Source: Aphanomyces cochlioides (Eukaryota; Oomycota; Saprolegniomycetes; Saprolegniales; Verrucalvaceae). From it: 64,000 nucleotides of DNA. Position 1 is the stretch's first letter. Each line of letters begins with the position of its first letter. The stretch covers positions 186,001-250,000 of the forward strand of contig JAHQRK010000034.1 in the NCBI GenBank assembly GCA_019828595.1. Direction: 5' to 3'. Shown piece after piece: positions 1-9,831 of this stretch. Position numbers and translations under genes: made by a program. The notes below the pieces were generated by a model. The model did not search any database and was not told where the DNA came from. It saw only the letters and a program-made list of their open reading frames with translations.

Positions 1-336
1 CGCATCCTCTTTGCACTTGCTACGATTGACTTATTCCTCTCAAATCGGGCCCCAGACCTCTACACAAACTCGGAGGCACTGACTGTTCTATTGAACCAAG
101 AAGCAACAAGATTGCCTGACACCAACTGCTTGACGGACTGGTCGCTGTTTGCTTTGATCGAAAACTTCAGCGACAATCTCGAGAAGTTCACTTTGCCGGC
201 TCCCGTCTTGTCGGCCATCTCGATGCTCAAAAGCATCACCAACAATTACCACATCGACGAGCTCTGCAGCAAAGCTCACCACTCCATGAACGCCGACGAA
301 ATTGATCCCCTCGATTTGGAGGACGATCAACTCTAA
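1..336 (+). pseudogene. ORF1 C-terminal fragment (cut by window edge)
   Basis: Open in frame from base 1 to the TAA at 334-336. It encodes the last ~111 residues of the LINE ORF1 protein, a helix-rich C-terminal segment ending in the acidic DPLDLEDDQL. It is the left copy of a 1,224-bp tandem duplication (same segment at 1225-1560; one N/D difference near the end). Its 5' part lies outside the window, so whether the gene is otherwise whole cannot be seen. Identity with the other ORF1 copies is clear; function is inferred from ORF1 position only. Confidence 0.9.
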
Positions 337-411
337 GGCTTCTATCCCCTGCTTCAATCCATTTCAACCTCCCCTCTGACCCCTCCATTCTACTCATTTT
401 CATCTGTACTC

Positions 412-1560
412 GTGATGATTGACAACAACTTCTCCGATGTCCCAACTGAACTCGTGGACTGGGACCCACAAATCATCTCCCTCAACACCAATGGCTTCTC
501 CAACAGTCATCGGTACATCCTCGACAAACTATCAAGTGTTCACGACGTTTCCTTTATCCAAGAAACCCGTTTCCGCACGCCAAGTCTCCACGACCGTGTT
601 GCGTTCCATTGGCAACGCATCACAAACCACGAAGGCTCTTTGTTCTTTGAAGAGCCTATTTACCCTGAAGTATCCACGTCGCCAGCCACTGGAGGTCTGG
701 CTACGTTGATACATCCTCACTCTCCTTTGAAGAACGCCACTCAAGTCCCTCATGACAACCCAGTGCTTCGTGGTCGTTATCTACAAGTGCGATGTACTCT
801 GGGTCCACTGACAGTCGTTCTCCACAATATCTATGCGCCGGCAGCCTTCCAACAACGAGCAAGTTACTTCGAAGAATTGCCACGCGACTTTCCTCCACAT
901 GCGCTCCACATTGTTGGAGGAGATTTCAACTGCACTCTCAACAAAGATTTGGATTCGTTGAGACCCAGTACCTCCACCATGGCCGGCACCCTTCAACTGG
1001 AACAATGGATGCACAGTTTGTCTCTGGTGGATCTGTTTCGCCGTCAAAACCCCGTGGCAAGAACATCACTTGTTGCAACCAAGACTATTGAGCGCAAGAT
1101 GGCTTTGTTAAAAGCTCAAGGCAAGCCTCACAACTACAAACATCACGTCAACTTCATGGCTCAATACAAGATTCACCCGTCAGAAATCTTGGAAGAATTG
1201 ACCACGGACATACCAGAGATCAAGCGCATCCTCTTTGCACTTGCTACGATTGACTTATTCCTCTCAAATCGGGCCCCAGACCTCTACACAAACTCGGAGG
1301 CACTGACTGTTCTATTGAACCAAGAAGCAACAAGATTGCCTGACACCAACTGCTTGACGGACTGGTCGCTGTTTGCTTTGATCGAAAACTTCAGCGACAA
1401 TCTCGAGAAGTTCACTTTGCCGGCTCCCGTCTTGTCGGCCATCTCGATGCTCAAAAGCATCACCAACAATTACCACATCGACGAGCTCTGCAGCAAAGCT
1501 CACCACTCCATGGACGCCGACGAAATTGATCCCCTCGATTTGGAGGACGATCAACTCTAA
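412..1560 (+). pseudogene. In-frame ORF2 endonuclease / ORF1 C-terminus fusion ORF, 382 aa
   Basis: Residues 1-217 match the N-terminus of ORF2, including the endonuclease motifs LNTNG (N25), FIQETR (E51), NIYAP and GGDFNC (D171, N173). Then the frame passes straight into the ORF1 C-terminal domain (TSLVATKTIERK onward) and ends at the ORF1 stop. The later endonuclease motifs RLDYIF and ADH are missing, so nuclease activity is not expected. The fusion results from the 1,224-bp tandem duplication, and that the frame is kept may be chance (1 in 3). The ORF2 segment carries the variant GTGGCAAGAAC also seen in the minus element at 52.6 kb. Confidence 0.85.
1065..1560 (+). pseudogene. ORF1 C-terminal segment (second tandem copy)
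   Basis: This covers the final ~165 residues of ORF1, from SLVATKTIERK to the TAA at 1558-1560. It is joined in frame to the upstream ORF2 fragment and followed by the usual 75-nt pyrimidine-rich spacer and an intact ORF2. It carries MDADE where other copies have MNADE. The N-terminal ~850 residues of ORF1 are absent here, so the element 1065-5840 is not complete. Confidence 0.85.
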
Positions 1561-1635
1561 GGCTTCTATCCCCTGCTTCAATCCATTTCAACCTCCCCTC
1601 TGACCCCTCCATTCTACTCATTTTCATCTGTACTC

Positions 1636-4600
1636 GTGATGATTGACAACAACTTCTCCGATGTCCCAACTGAACTCGTGGACTGGGACCCACAAATCAT
1701 CTCCCTCAACACCAATGGCTTCTCCAACAGTCATCGGTACATCCTCGACAAACTATCAAGTGTTCACGACGTTTCCTTTATCCAAGAAACCCGTTTCCGC
1801 ACGCCAAGTCTCCACGACCGTGTTGCGTTCCATTGGCAACAAATCACAAACCACGAAGGCTCTTTGTTCTTTGAAGAGCCTATTTACCCTGAAGTATCCA
1901 CGTCGCCAGCCACTGGAGGTCTGGCTACGTTGATACATCCTCACTCTCCTTTGAAGAACGCCACTCAAGTCCCTCATGACAACCCAGTGCTTCGTGGTCG
2001 TTATCTACAAGTGCGATGTACTCTGGGTCCACTGACAGTCGTTCTCCACAATATCTATGCGCCGGCAGCCTTCCAACAACGAGCAAGTTACTTCGAAGAA
2101 TTGCCACGCGACTTTCCTCCACATGCGCTCCACATTGTTGGAGGAGATTTCAACTGCACTCTCAACAAAGATTTGGATTCGTTGAGACCCAGTACCTCCA
2201 CCATGGCCGGCACCCTTCAACTGGAACAATGGATGCACAGTTTGTCTCTGGTGGATCTGTTTCGCCGTCAAAACCCCGTGGCACGAGCCTTCACAAGTCC
2301 CACACTCACCAACCGACTTGACTACATCTTTTGTTCGTCCACCTTGGCGGGTCTTCGTCATTGGAAGGCGACGCACATGCCACACGTTCCACAGGCTGAC
2401 CACGTGGCTTGTCGTATCATCTCAAAGCGTCAAACATTGCGCCATGGCTCTGGATCATGGAAAGCTCCAACTTGGCTACTTCGTCTACCACGAGCGGCCG
2501 AGATTGTTCATGGATGTCTGGATCGATTTTTGGACAAGTCTCCAACATTCCACAATATCTCCAAGGCCTACGACATACTGGTCAATGATATCCGCTCCCA
2601 ACTCAAAGAATTCCATTCTCAACGATTGGAGAAACAACGTCTGCCGTTGAAGAAGTTAGCTGTCGAGATCGCTTCGCTTTTGCAAGTCCCCAACATGCGT
2701 CAAGATTCAGTGCTGGTGGATCGAGTGCGAGACCTTCAAAAGCAAATTCACGAGCTGCAAGATCGAGACAAGCAGTTTCGTCAAGACCAGGCGTTCCAAC
2801 TTCACTTGTACAAAGCAGAGCGCTCGTCCAAGTTCCACTTCATGTCCCCTGTCCCTACCCCCTTGAAGAAGACAGTCTTCAAAGAGTTGGTGGATGTCAA
2901 TGGAAATGTTGTCTCCAATCAACAAGGCATGTCTGACGTCCTGGTCGACTACTACAAGGACTTGTTTGCAGCTCCCGAGGTGCAGCGATCTGGAGACGAA
3001 GTGTCGTCATTTCTGACCCCATTGACTCGACACAAGCAACTGCCAGAGCAAGCCCAGAAAGAGCTGTCGGCTCCCTTGCGCGCCAACGAGTTCTATCATG
3101 CTATTCGACACAGCAGTTCGAACTCAGCGCCAGGTCCCAACGCTCTGCCATTCGAAGTCCTCAAACTTGCACCTCACAAGTGGTCGTTGGTATTGGAGCT
3201 GCTATTCACACACCAGCTCCATTCTCACCCTCGCTTGACTCCCATGCAACTTGTCAGTACGCTGGTGTTGCTGCACAAGAAAGGCCCCAAGTCACAGGCC
3301 AAGAACTATCGGCCCATTAGCCTACTCAACACGGATGTGAAAATCCTGACGAGTATTCTGGCTTATCGACTCCAGCGCCACATTCGACACATCATCCACC
3401 CGGACCAGCAAGGCTTTATCCGTCGAAGCAATATCCAAACCAATATTGCACGACTGGATGACATGCTGCACCACATCAAACTACACAGTCCGTCCTCGAT
3501 GGTGGCACTGCTTGACTTTGAGAAAGCTTTTGATCGCGTGGACCACGCGTACTTGCTCCGCGTCCTCCGTCACTATGGCTTTCCCGAAACCTTTGTTGAC
3601 ATGGTTCGCGTACTGTACTCGGGCCGCAAGTCTCGCATCTTGGTGAACGGCTTCTTGTCCAAGCCAGTTCACATCTCACGCGGTGTGTTGCAAGGTGATC
3701 CACTGTCGCCACTTCTGTTTGTGATCGCTTTGGAACCGATGTGCCAACTCCTACGGCAACACTCCAACTATGGCATCAAGTGTGGGGATCGCTACCACAC
3801 TGGGAGTTACTTTGCCGACGACTCGCAACTCTATGCGGCAAATGAGACGTGCCTCCACCAGCAGCTTGCATTGGTTCAAACCTTTTGCGACACGTCTGGT
3901 TTCCGACTCAACGTAGACAAGACCCAAATTCTGACCTACAGCCAGTTGAATGGGAACCTTGCCTCACTACAAGTTACTTCCGACAGTCCCGTGAAGGCTC
4001 TTGGTATCTTGGTTGCGCCCAATCTTTCTCCATTGGCACGTTTCAATTACGTGTTTGAGAAGTTTGTGGCTCGCTTGTCTTTGTGGCTCTACAAGGCTCG
4101 AACCATGGCCGGAAAAGTCACTATCCTGCACAGCATATGTCTGCCTGTGTTATGGTACCAACTGGCTTTTGTCCCTGCCGACAAAGACCTGGCCAAAAAG
4201 ATCGACAAGGCCATGCTTCAATTTATGCATGGTGAAGAAATCAACCCATCCTCCTCTGTCCATGGCCTCCGTTTGATCAAAAAGGAGATTCTATTCATGC
4301 CGAAGAAGTCCGGTGGCTTAGGCCTGCACCATGCACTTGCTTTATGGCAACAACACAACCGCTCTGTCATTATCAGATGCATTCAAGCCATCACCACCCC
4401 ACCCCGCAAGTCTGCCATGTCCGCCTGGATTACGCCGGGCTATACTCTCCTCGAGAAGGCTTTTCATCCATGGGGTTCCCCCCGAGATCTCCTCTTGGCG
4501 AATGGCTCTTCTGCATTCATCAGACAACTGTACAAGAATCCCAATATCACTCCAATGTGGAAAGCTTTATTGAGTAGCTGGTTTGAATCCCGCTGGACTC

Positions 4601-5694
4601 CGTACGGCTGTCCAAATCACATCTCATCTTTGGATGGTCCCCTTTGGCACAACTCGTATCTGCCTGGACTCGAAGACCTATACGATCAGTGCTCTACATC
4701 GACGCAAGACCAAGCCAATGTATTGGCTTCGCTTCACATCACGAAGTTGTCGCATTTGTTGACTCCGTGTCAGCGAGTTTGGCCAGCTTCGATCTTGTTC
4801 GACAAAATCAACCGTGCCTGCCGCCAAGCCAATTTTGTCCCTCCAACGAAACAATGGATCTCAATCTTGGTGACCAAGTTATCACGATTGTTTGAGATTG
4901 TTTCTGAAGAGGATGCTCCCGTGTTCCACTTGCCGACGCCAAGCTCTGAATGGATGGAATGGCACTGGATAATTCACCCTGACTCGAGTCCGATCTTGTT
5001 GGCGCTTGCGACTTCGAAATCGGCTAAGATCAGAGCTTCTCCAGCTGTCAGCTCGTCCATTCTTCCTACCAAGCATCTCAACCTGCCATCCAACTTTTAC
5101 GAAGACCCCAAGCGCCTTACCCAACTTGCCGCCTTCCTCCAACCCGACCACATTCTCCCTCGATATGGAGAGTTCATTTTCAAGACCCTTCTCCGCGCCA
5201 ACGCCATGCAATATCTGTTTCAGTACCAAGACCCCAAGCCGACGTGTGTCTTCTGTCGTGTCAATGAGACGTACGAGCATTTCCTGTTCTCTTGTGGATA
5301 TGGTCAATCTGTTTGGTATTCCTTCAAGACAATCCAGCGACTGCTCGAGTGTTCCTTTCCGTCCACGTGTCTGGAAATGTTCTACGAGACGCCCAAGCCG
5401 TCCGATGGATACTACATCCGTGGCTATCTGAAGATCTGGCCGATTGTCCGAGCCTGCGTGTATTATCAAATATGGCTCCAACGTGCCGATCGCACTTTTC
5501 GACCCGACCTCACAGCGAAGAGTCCGATGGAAGTTGCCATTCATGCTGCCTCTTTGATCAAGCTACATCTACAACAGCTCCTGGTTGATCTCCCTCTCAA
5601 GAAGGGATACACCAAGGTATTCAATGTGCTCAAGCATCTATCTTCGGACCCCTGGTTACGTCAACACGCCATTCCTGACAGCGTCGTTTCATGA
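1636..5694 (+). CDS. LINE ORF2: APE endonuclease + reverse transcriptase, intact, 1,352 aa
   Basis: This is the catalytic polyprotein of the retrotransposon. It nicks target DNA and copies element RNA from the nick (target-primed reverse transcription). Residues ~17-260 form an exonuclease-endonuclease-phosphatase domain with N25 (LNTNG), E51 (QETR), NIYAP, D171/N173 (GGDFN), D229 (RLDYIF) and D255-H256 (ADH). Residues ~500-780 are the reverse transcriptase: NYRPISLLN (from N557), LLDFEKAFDRVD (D627), RGVLQGDPLSP, and catalytic YFADD (D728, D729). A Cys-x2-Cys-x7-His-x4-Cys finger lies at 1204-1220. The first ATG follows a CT-rich spacer 75 nt after the ORF1 stop. Q69 replaces the usual R. 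It belongs to the HQQ/CDTSG sequence group of the left part of the window. Whether it is active is unknown. Confidence 0.95.
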   Translation: MMIDNNFSDVPTELVDWDPQIISLNTNGFSNSHRYILDKLSSVHDVSFIQETRFRTPSLHDRVAFHWQQITNHEGSLFFEEPIYPEVSTSPATGGLATLIHPHSPLKNATQVPHDNPVLRGRYLQVRCTLGPLTVVLHNIYAPAAFQQRASYFEELPRDFPPHALHIVGGDFNCTLNKDLDSLRPSTSTMAGTLQLEQWMHSLSLVDLFRRQNPVARAFTSPTLTNRLDYIFCSSTLAGLRHWKATHMPHVPQADHVACRIISKRQTLRHGSGSWKAPTWLLRLPRAAEIVHGCLDRFLDKSPTFHNISKAYDILVNDIRSQLKEFHSQRLEKQRLPLKKLAVEIASLLQVPNMRQDSVLVDRVRDLQKQIHELQDRDKQFRQDQAFQLHLYKAERSSKFHFMSPVPTPLKKTVFKELVDVNGNVVSNQQGMSDVLVDYYKDLFAAPEVQRSGDEVSSFLTPLTRHKQLPEQAQKELSAPLRANEFYHAIRHSSSNSAPGPNALPFEVLKLAPHKWSLVLELLFTHQLHSHPRLTPMQLVSTLVLLHKKGPKSQAKNYRPISLLNTDVKILTSILAYRLQRHIRHIIHPDQQGFIRRSNIQTNIARLDDMLHHIKLHSPSSMVALLDFEKAFDRVDHAYLLRVLRHYGFPETFVDMVRVLYSGRKSRILVNGFLSKPVHISRGVLQGDPLSPLLFVIALEPMCQLLRQHSNYGIKCGDRYHTGSYFADDSQLYAANETCLHQQLALVQTFCDTSGFRLNVDKTQILTYSQLNGNLASLQVTSDSPVKALGILVAPNLSPLARFNYVFEKFVARLSLWLYKARTMAGKVTILHSICLPVLWYQLAFVPADKDLAKKIDKAMLQFMHGEEINPSSSVHGLRLIKKEILFMPKKSGGLGLHHALALWQQHNRSVIIRCIQAITTPPRKSAMSAWITPGYTLLEKAFHPWGSPRDLLLANGSSAFIRQLYKNPNITPMWKALLSSWFESRWTPYGCPNHISSLDGPLWHNSYLPGLEDLYDQCSTSTQDQANVLASLHITKLSHLLTPCQRVWPASILFDKINRACRQANFVPPTKQWISILVTKLSRLFEIVSEEDAPVFHLPTPSSEWMEWHWIIHPDSSPILLALATSKSAKIRASPAVSSSILPTKHLNLPSNFYEDPKRLTQLAAFLQPDHILPRYGEFIFKTLLRANAMQYLFQYQDPKPTCVFCRVNETYEHFLFSCGYGQSVWYSFKTIQRLLECSFPSTCLEMFYETPKPSDGYYIRGYLKIWPIVRACVYYQIWLQRADRTFRPDLTAKSPMEVAIHAASLIKLHLQQLLVDLPLKKGYTKVFNVLKHLSSDPWLRQHAIPDSVVS

Positions 5695-5714
5695 GTGAGC
5701 TAACAGCTCACTCA
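5692..5714 (+). other. Hairpin that includes the ORF2 stop codon
   Basis: A perfect 10-bp stem (TGAGTGAGCT with AGCTCACTCA) around the triloop AAC; its first three bases are the ORF2 stop TGA. Equivalent hairpins follow ORF2 at all eleven 3' ends. Most others have loop GAC with a T-G closing pair; some have one mismatch (13672, 31615) or one bulged base (25852, 45728, 57504). Candidate RT-recognition or RNA-stability structure; role inferred from position only. Confidence 0.75.
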
Positions 5715-5840
5715 CTTCATCTCCTGTTCAATGACCACTTTGCCATATTCTGTTTTCCAAGTTCTATTTATACAGTACGAGGCAAATTAGTAAGTCATTA
5801 GGGCCTTTGCTCAAAAATAAGGTTAATACAACTCATTTAA
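5695..5840 (+). other. Element 3'UTR, 146 nt, ending in CATTTAA with no poly(A)
   Basis: Runs from the ORF2 stop to the exact 3' terminus ACTCATTTAA. There is no A tail or terminal microsatellite. A possible second stem pairs GAGGCAAA with TTTGCTC (one bulged G) about 30-60 nt before the end. The next bases, CCACGAAGGC, belong to the interrupted ORF2 of the following copy. The same terminus is shared by every other 3' end in the window. Confidence 0.9.
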
Positions 5841-5841
5841 C

Positions 5842-8800
5842 CACGAAGGCTCTTTGTTCTTTGAAGAGCCTATTTACCCTGAAGTATCCACGTCGCCAGC
5901 CACTGGAGGTCTGGCTACGTTGATACATCCTCACTCTCCTTTGAAGAACGCCACTCAAGTCCCTCATGACAACCCAGTGCTTCGTGGTCGTTATCTACAA
6001 GTGCGATGTACTCTGGGTCCACTGACAGTCGTTCTCCACAATATCTATGCGCCGGCAGCCTTCCAACAACGAGCAAGTTACTTCGAAGAATTGCCACGCG
6101 ACTTTCCTCCACATGCGCTCCACATTGTTGGAGGAGATTTCAACTGCACTCTCAACAAAGATTTGGATTCGTTGAGACCCAGTACCTCCACCATGGCCGG
6201 CACCCTTCAACTGGAACAATGGATGCACAGTTTGTCTCTGGTGGATCTGTTTCGCCGTCAAAACCCCGTGGCACGAGCCTTCACAAGTCCCACACTCACC
6301 AACCGACTTGACTACATCTTTTGTTCGTCCACCTTGGCGGGTCTTCGTCATTGGAAGGCGACGCACATGCCACACGTTCCACAGGCTGACCACGTGGCTT
6401 GTCGTATCATCTCAAAGCGTCAAACATTGCGCCATGGCTCTGGATCATGGAAAGCTCCAACTTGGCTACTTCGTCTACCACGAGCGGCCGAGATTGTTCA
6501 TGGATGTCTGGATCGATTTTTGGACAAGTCTCCAACATTCCACAATATCTCCAAGGCCTACGACATGCTGGTCAATGATATCCGCTCCCAACTCAAAGAA
6601 TTCCATTCTCAACGATTGGAGAAACAACGTCTGCCGTTGAAGAAGTTAGCTGTCGAGATCGCTTCGCTTTTGCAAGTCCCCAACATGCGTCAAGATTCAG
6701 TGCTGGTGGATCGAGTGCGAGACCTTCAAAAGCAAATTCACGAGCTGCAAGATCGAGACAAGCAGTTTCGTCAAGACCAGGCGTTCCAACTTCACTTGTA
6801 CAAAGCAGAGCGCTCGTCCAAGTTCCACTTCATGTCCCCTGTCCCTACCCCCTTGAAGAAGACAGTCTTCAAAGAGTTGGTGGATGTCAATGGAAATGTT
6901 GTCTCCAATCAACAAGGCATGTCTGACGTCCTGGTCGACTACTACAAGGACTTGTTTGCAGCTCCCGAGGTGCAGCGATCTGGAGACGAAGTGTCGTCAT
7001 TTCTGACCCCATTGACTCGACACAAGCAACTGCCAGAGCAAGCCCAGAAAGAGCTGTCGGCTCCCTTGCGCGCCAACGAGTTCTATCATGCTATTCGACA
7101 CAGCAGTTCGAACTCAGCGCCAGGTCCCAACGCTCTGCCATTCGAAGTCCTCAAACTTGCACCTCACAAGTGGTCGTTGGTATTGGAGCTGCTATTCACA
7201 CACCAGCTCCATTCTCACCCTCGCTTGACTCCCATGCAACTTGTCAGTACGCTGGTGTTGCTGCACAAGAAACACCCCAAGTCACAGGCCAAGAACTATC
7301 GGCCCATTAGCCTACTCAACACGGATGTGAAAATCCTGACGAGTATTCTGGCTTATCGACTCCAGCGCCACATTCGACACATCATCCACCCGGACCAGCA
7401 AGGCTTTATCCGTCGAAGCAATATCCAAACCAATATTGCACGACTGGATGACATGCTGCACCACATCAAACTACACAGTCCGTCCTCGATGGTGGCACTG
7501 CTTGACTTTGAGAAAGCTTTTGATCGCGTGGACCACGCGTACTTGCTCCGCGTCCTCCGTCACTATGGCTTTCCCGAAACCTTTGTTGACATGGTTCGCG
7601 TACTGTACTCGGGCCGCAAGTCTCGCATCTTGGTGAACGGCTTCTTGTCCAAGCCAGTTCACATCTCACGCGGTGTGTTGCAAGGTGATCCACTGTCGCC
7701 ACTTCTGTTTGTGATCGCTTTGGAACCGATGTGCCAACTCCTACGGCAACACTCCAACTATGGCATCAAGTGTGGGGATCGCTACCACACTGGGAGTTAC
7801 TTTGCCGACGACTCGCAACTCTATGCGGCAAATGAGACGTGCCTCCACCAGCAGCTTGCATTGGTTCAAACCTTTTGCGACACGTCTGGTTTCCGACTCA
7901 ACGTAGACAAGACCCAAATTCTGACCTACAGCCAGTTGAATGGGAACCTTGCCTCACTACAAGTTACTTCCGACAGTCCCGTGAAGGCTCTTGGTATCTT
8001 GGTTGCGCCCAATCTTTCTCCATTGGCACGTTTCAATTACGTGTTTGAGAAGTTTGTGGCTCGCTTGTCTTTGTGGCTCTACAAGGCTCGAACCATGGCC
8101 GGAAAAGTCACTATCCTGCACAGCATATGTCTGCCTGTGTTATGGTACCAACTGGCTTTTGTTCCTGCCGACAAAGACCTGGCCAAAAAGATCGACAAGG
8201 CCATGCTTCAATTTATGCATGGTGAAGAAATCAACCCATCCTCCTCTGTCCATGGCCTCCGTTTGATCAAAAAGGAGATTCTATTCATGCCGAAGAAGTC
8301 CGGTGGCTTAGGCCTGCACCATGCACTTGCTTTATGGCAACAACACAACCGCTCTGTCATTATCAGATGCATTCAAGCCATCACCACCCCACCCCGCAAG
8401 TCTGCCATGTCCGCCTGGATTACGCCGGGCTATACTCTCCTCGAGAAGGCTTTTCATCCATGGGGTTCCCCCCGAGATCTCCTCTTGGCGAATGGCTCTT
8501 CTGCATTCATCAGACAACTGTACAAGAATCCCAATATCACTCCAATGTGGAAAGCTTTATTGAGTAGCTGGTTTGAATCCCGCTGGACTCCGTACGGCTG
8601 TCCAAATCACATCTCATCTTTGGATGGTCCCCTTTGGCACAACTCGTATCTGCCTGGACTCGAAGACCTATACGATCAGTGCTCTACATCGACGCAAGAC
8701 CAAGCCAATGTATTGGCTTCGCTTCACATCACGAAGTTGTCGCATTTGTTGACTCCGTGTCAGCGAGTTTGGCCAGCTTCGATCTTGTTCGACAAAATCA

Positions 8801-9684
8801 ACCGTGCCTGCCGCCAAGCCAATTTTGTCCCTCCAACGAAACAATGGATCTCAATCTTGGTGACCAAGTTATCACGATTGTTTGAGATTGTTTCTGAAGA
8901 GGATGCTCCCGTGTTCCACTTGCCGACGCCAAGCTCTGAATGGATGGAATGGCACTGGATAATTCACCCTGACTCGAGTCCGATCTTGTTGGCGCTTGCG
9001 ACTTCGAAATCGGCTAAGATCAGAGCTTCTCCAGCTGTCAGCTCGTCCATTCTTCCTACCAAGCATCTCAACCTGCCATCCAACTTTTACGAAGACCCCA
9101 AGCGCCTTACCCAACTTGCCGCCTTCCTCCAACCCGACCACATTCTCCCTCGATATGGAGAGTTCATTTTCAAGACCCTTCTCCGCGCCAACGCCATGCA
9201 ATATCTGTTTCAGTACCAAGACCCCAAGCCGACGTGTGTCTTCTGTCGTGTCAATGAGACGTACGAGCATTTCCTGTTCTCTTGTGGATATGGTCAATCT
9301 GTTTGGTATTCCTTCAAGACAATCCAGCGACTGCTCGAGTGTTCCTTTCCGTCCACGTGTCTGGAAATGTTCTACGAGACGCCCAAGCCGTCCGATGGAT
9401 ACTACATCCGTGGCTATCTGAAGATCTGGCCGATTGTCCGAGCCTGCGTGTATTATCAAATATGGCTCCAACGTGCCGATCGCACTTTTCGACCCGACCT
9501 CACAGCGAAGAGTCCGATGGAAGTTGCCATTCATGCTGCCTCTTTGATCAAGCTACATCTACAACAGCTCCTGGTTGATCTCCCTCTCAAGAAGGGATAC
9601 ACCAAGGTATTCAATGTGCTCAAGCATCTATCTTCGGACCCCTGGTTACGTCAACACGCCATTCCTGACAGCGTCGTTTCATGA
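5842..9684 (+). pseudogene. ORF2 lacking residues 1-72 (APE N-terminus lost)
   Basis: Residues 73-1352 are open and include D171, D229, ADH, the whole reverse transcriptase with YFADD, and the CCHC finger. The endonuclease loses N25 and E51, so the nuclease should be inactive. No ATG near the junction restores a start, and the preceding 3'UTR gives a stop at 5824. One private change, HP for GP in LLHKKGPKS (near 7272), lies upstream of the RT core. Confidence 0.9.
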
Positions 9685-9830
9685 GTGAGCTAACAGCTCA
9701 CTCACTTCATCTCCTGTTCAATGACCACTTTGCCATATTCTGTTTTCCAAGTTCTATTTATACAGTACGAGGCAAATTAGTAAGTCATTAGGGCCTTTGC
9801 TCAAAAATAAGGTTAATACAACTCATTTAA
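9685..9830 (+). other. Element 3'UTR with stop-codon hairpin
   Basis: 146 nt, the same sequence type as 5695-5840 including the perfect 10-bp hairpin with AAC loop (9682-9704). Ends CATTTAA, followed by CCACGAAGG of the next tandem unit. Confidence 0.9.
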
Positions 9831-9831
9831 C

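Larger units (their letters stand above)
1..2288 (+). repeat. 1,224-bp direct tandem duplication spanning ORF1 end and ORF2 start
   Basis: Bases 1-1064 recur at 1225-2288 with very few substitutions (for example CGC/CAA at 617/1841 and AAC/GAC near 288/1512). The breakpoint at 1064-1066 joins ORF2 (codons for NPVAR) to ORF1 (codons for SLVATKTIE), with one unassigned A between them. The left boundary is outside the window, so there may be more than two units. No element 5' or 3' end lies at this breakpoint, so it arose by recombination or replication slippage, not by insertion. Confidence 0.9.
5841..9830 (+). mobile_element. 5'-truncated LINE copy, first 3,990-bp tandem unit
   Basis: Starts inside ORF2 (codon 73) at CCACGAAGGC and ends at the standard 3' terminus. 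The next unit, 9831-13820, starts at exactly the same ORF2 base and has exactly the same length. The shared breakpoint means a tandem duplication (unequal crossing over between adjacent copies) after one original insertion of an upstream element into ORF2 at CCACGAAGG, not two independent events. Confidence 0.9.

Noticed and set aside
3808..3822. YFADD in place of YADD as an unusual RT active site
   Set aside because: F/Y-A-D-D is normal in LINE reverse transcriptases; the Y is simply the preceding residue.
4882..5544. 220-codon ORF antisense to the ORF2 C-terminus, present in many copies
   Set aside because: Repeats only because ORF2 is repeated. It has no recognisable domain, no own regulatory context, and is a shadow of the conserved coding frame.
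5841..9830. Independent 5'-truncated insertions at one hot spot
   Set aside because: Identical truncation base and unit length in both tandem units is better explained by duplication of one junction.
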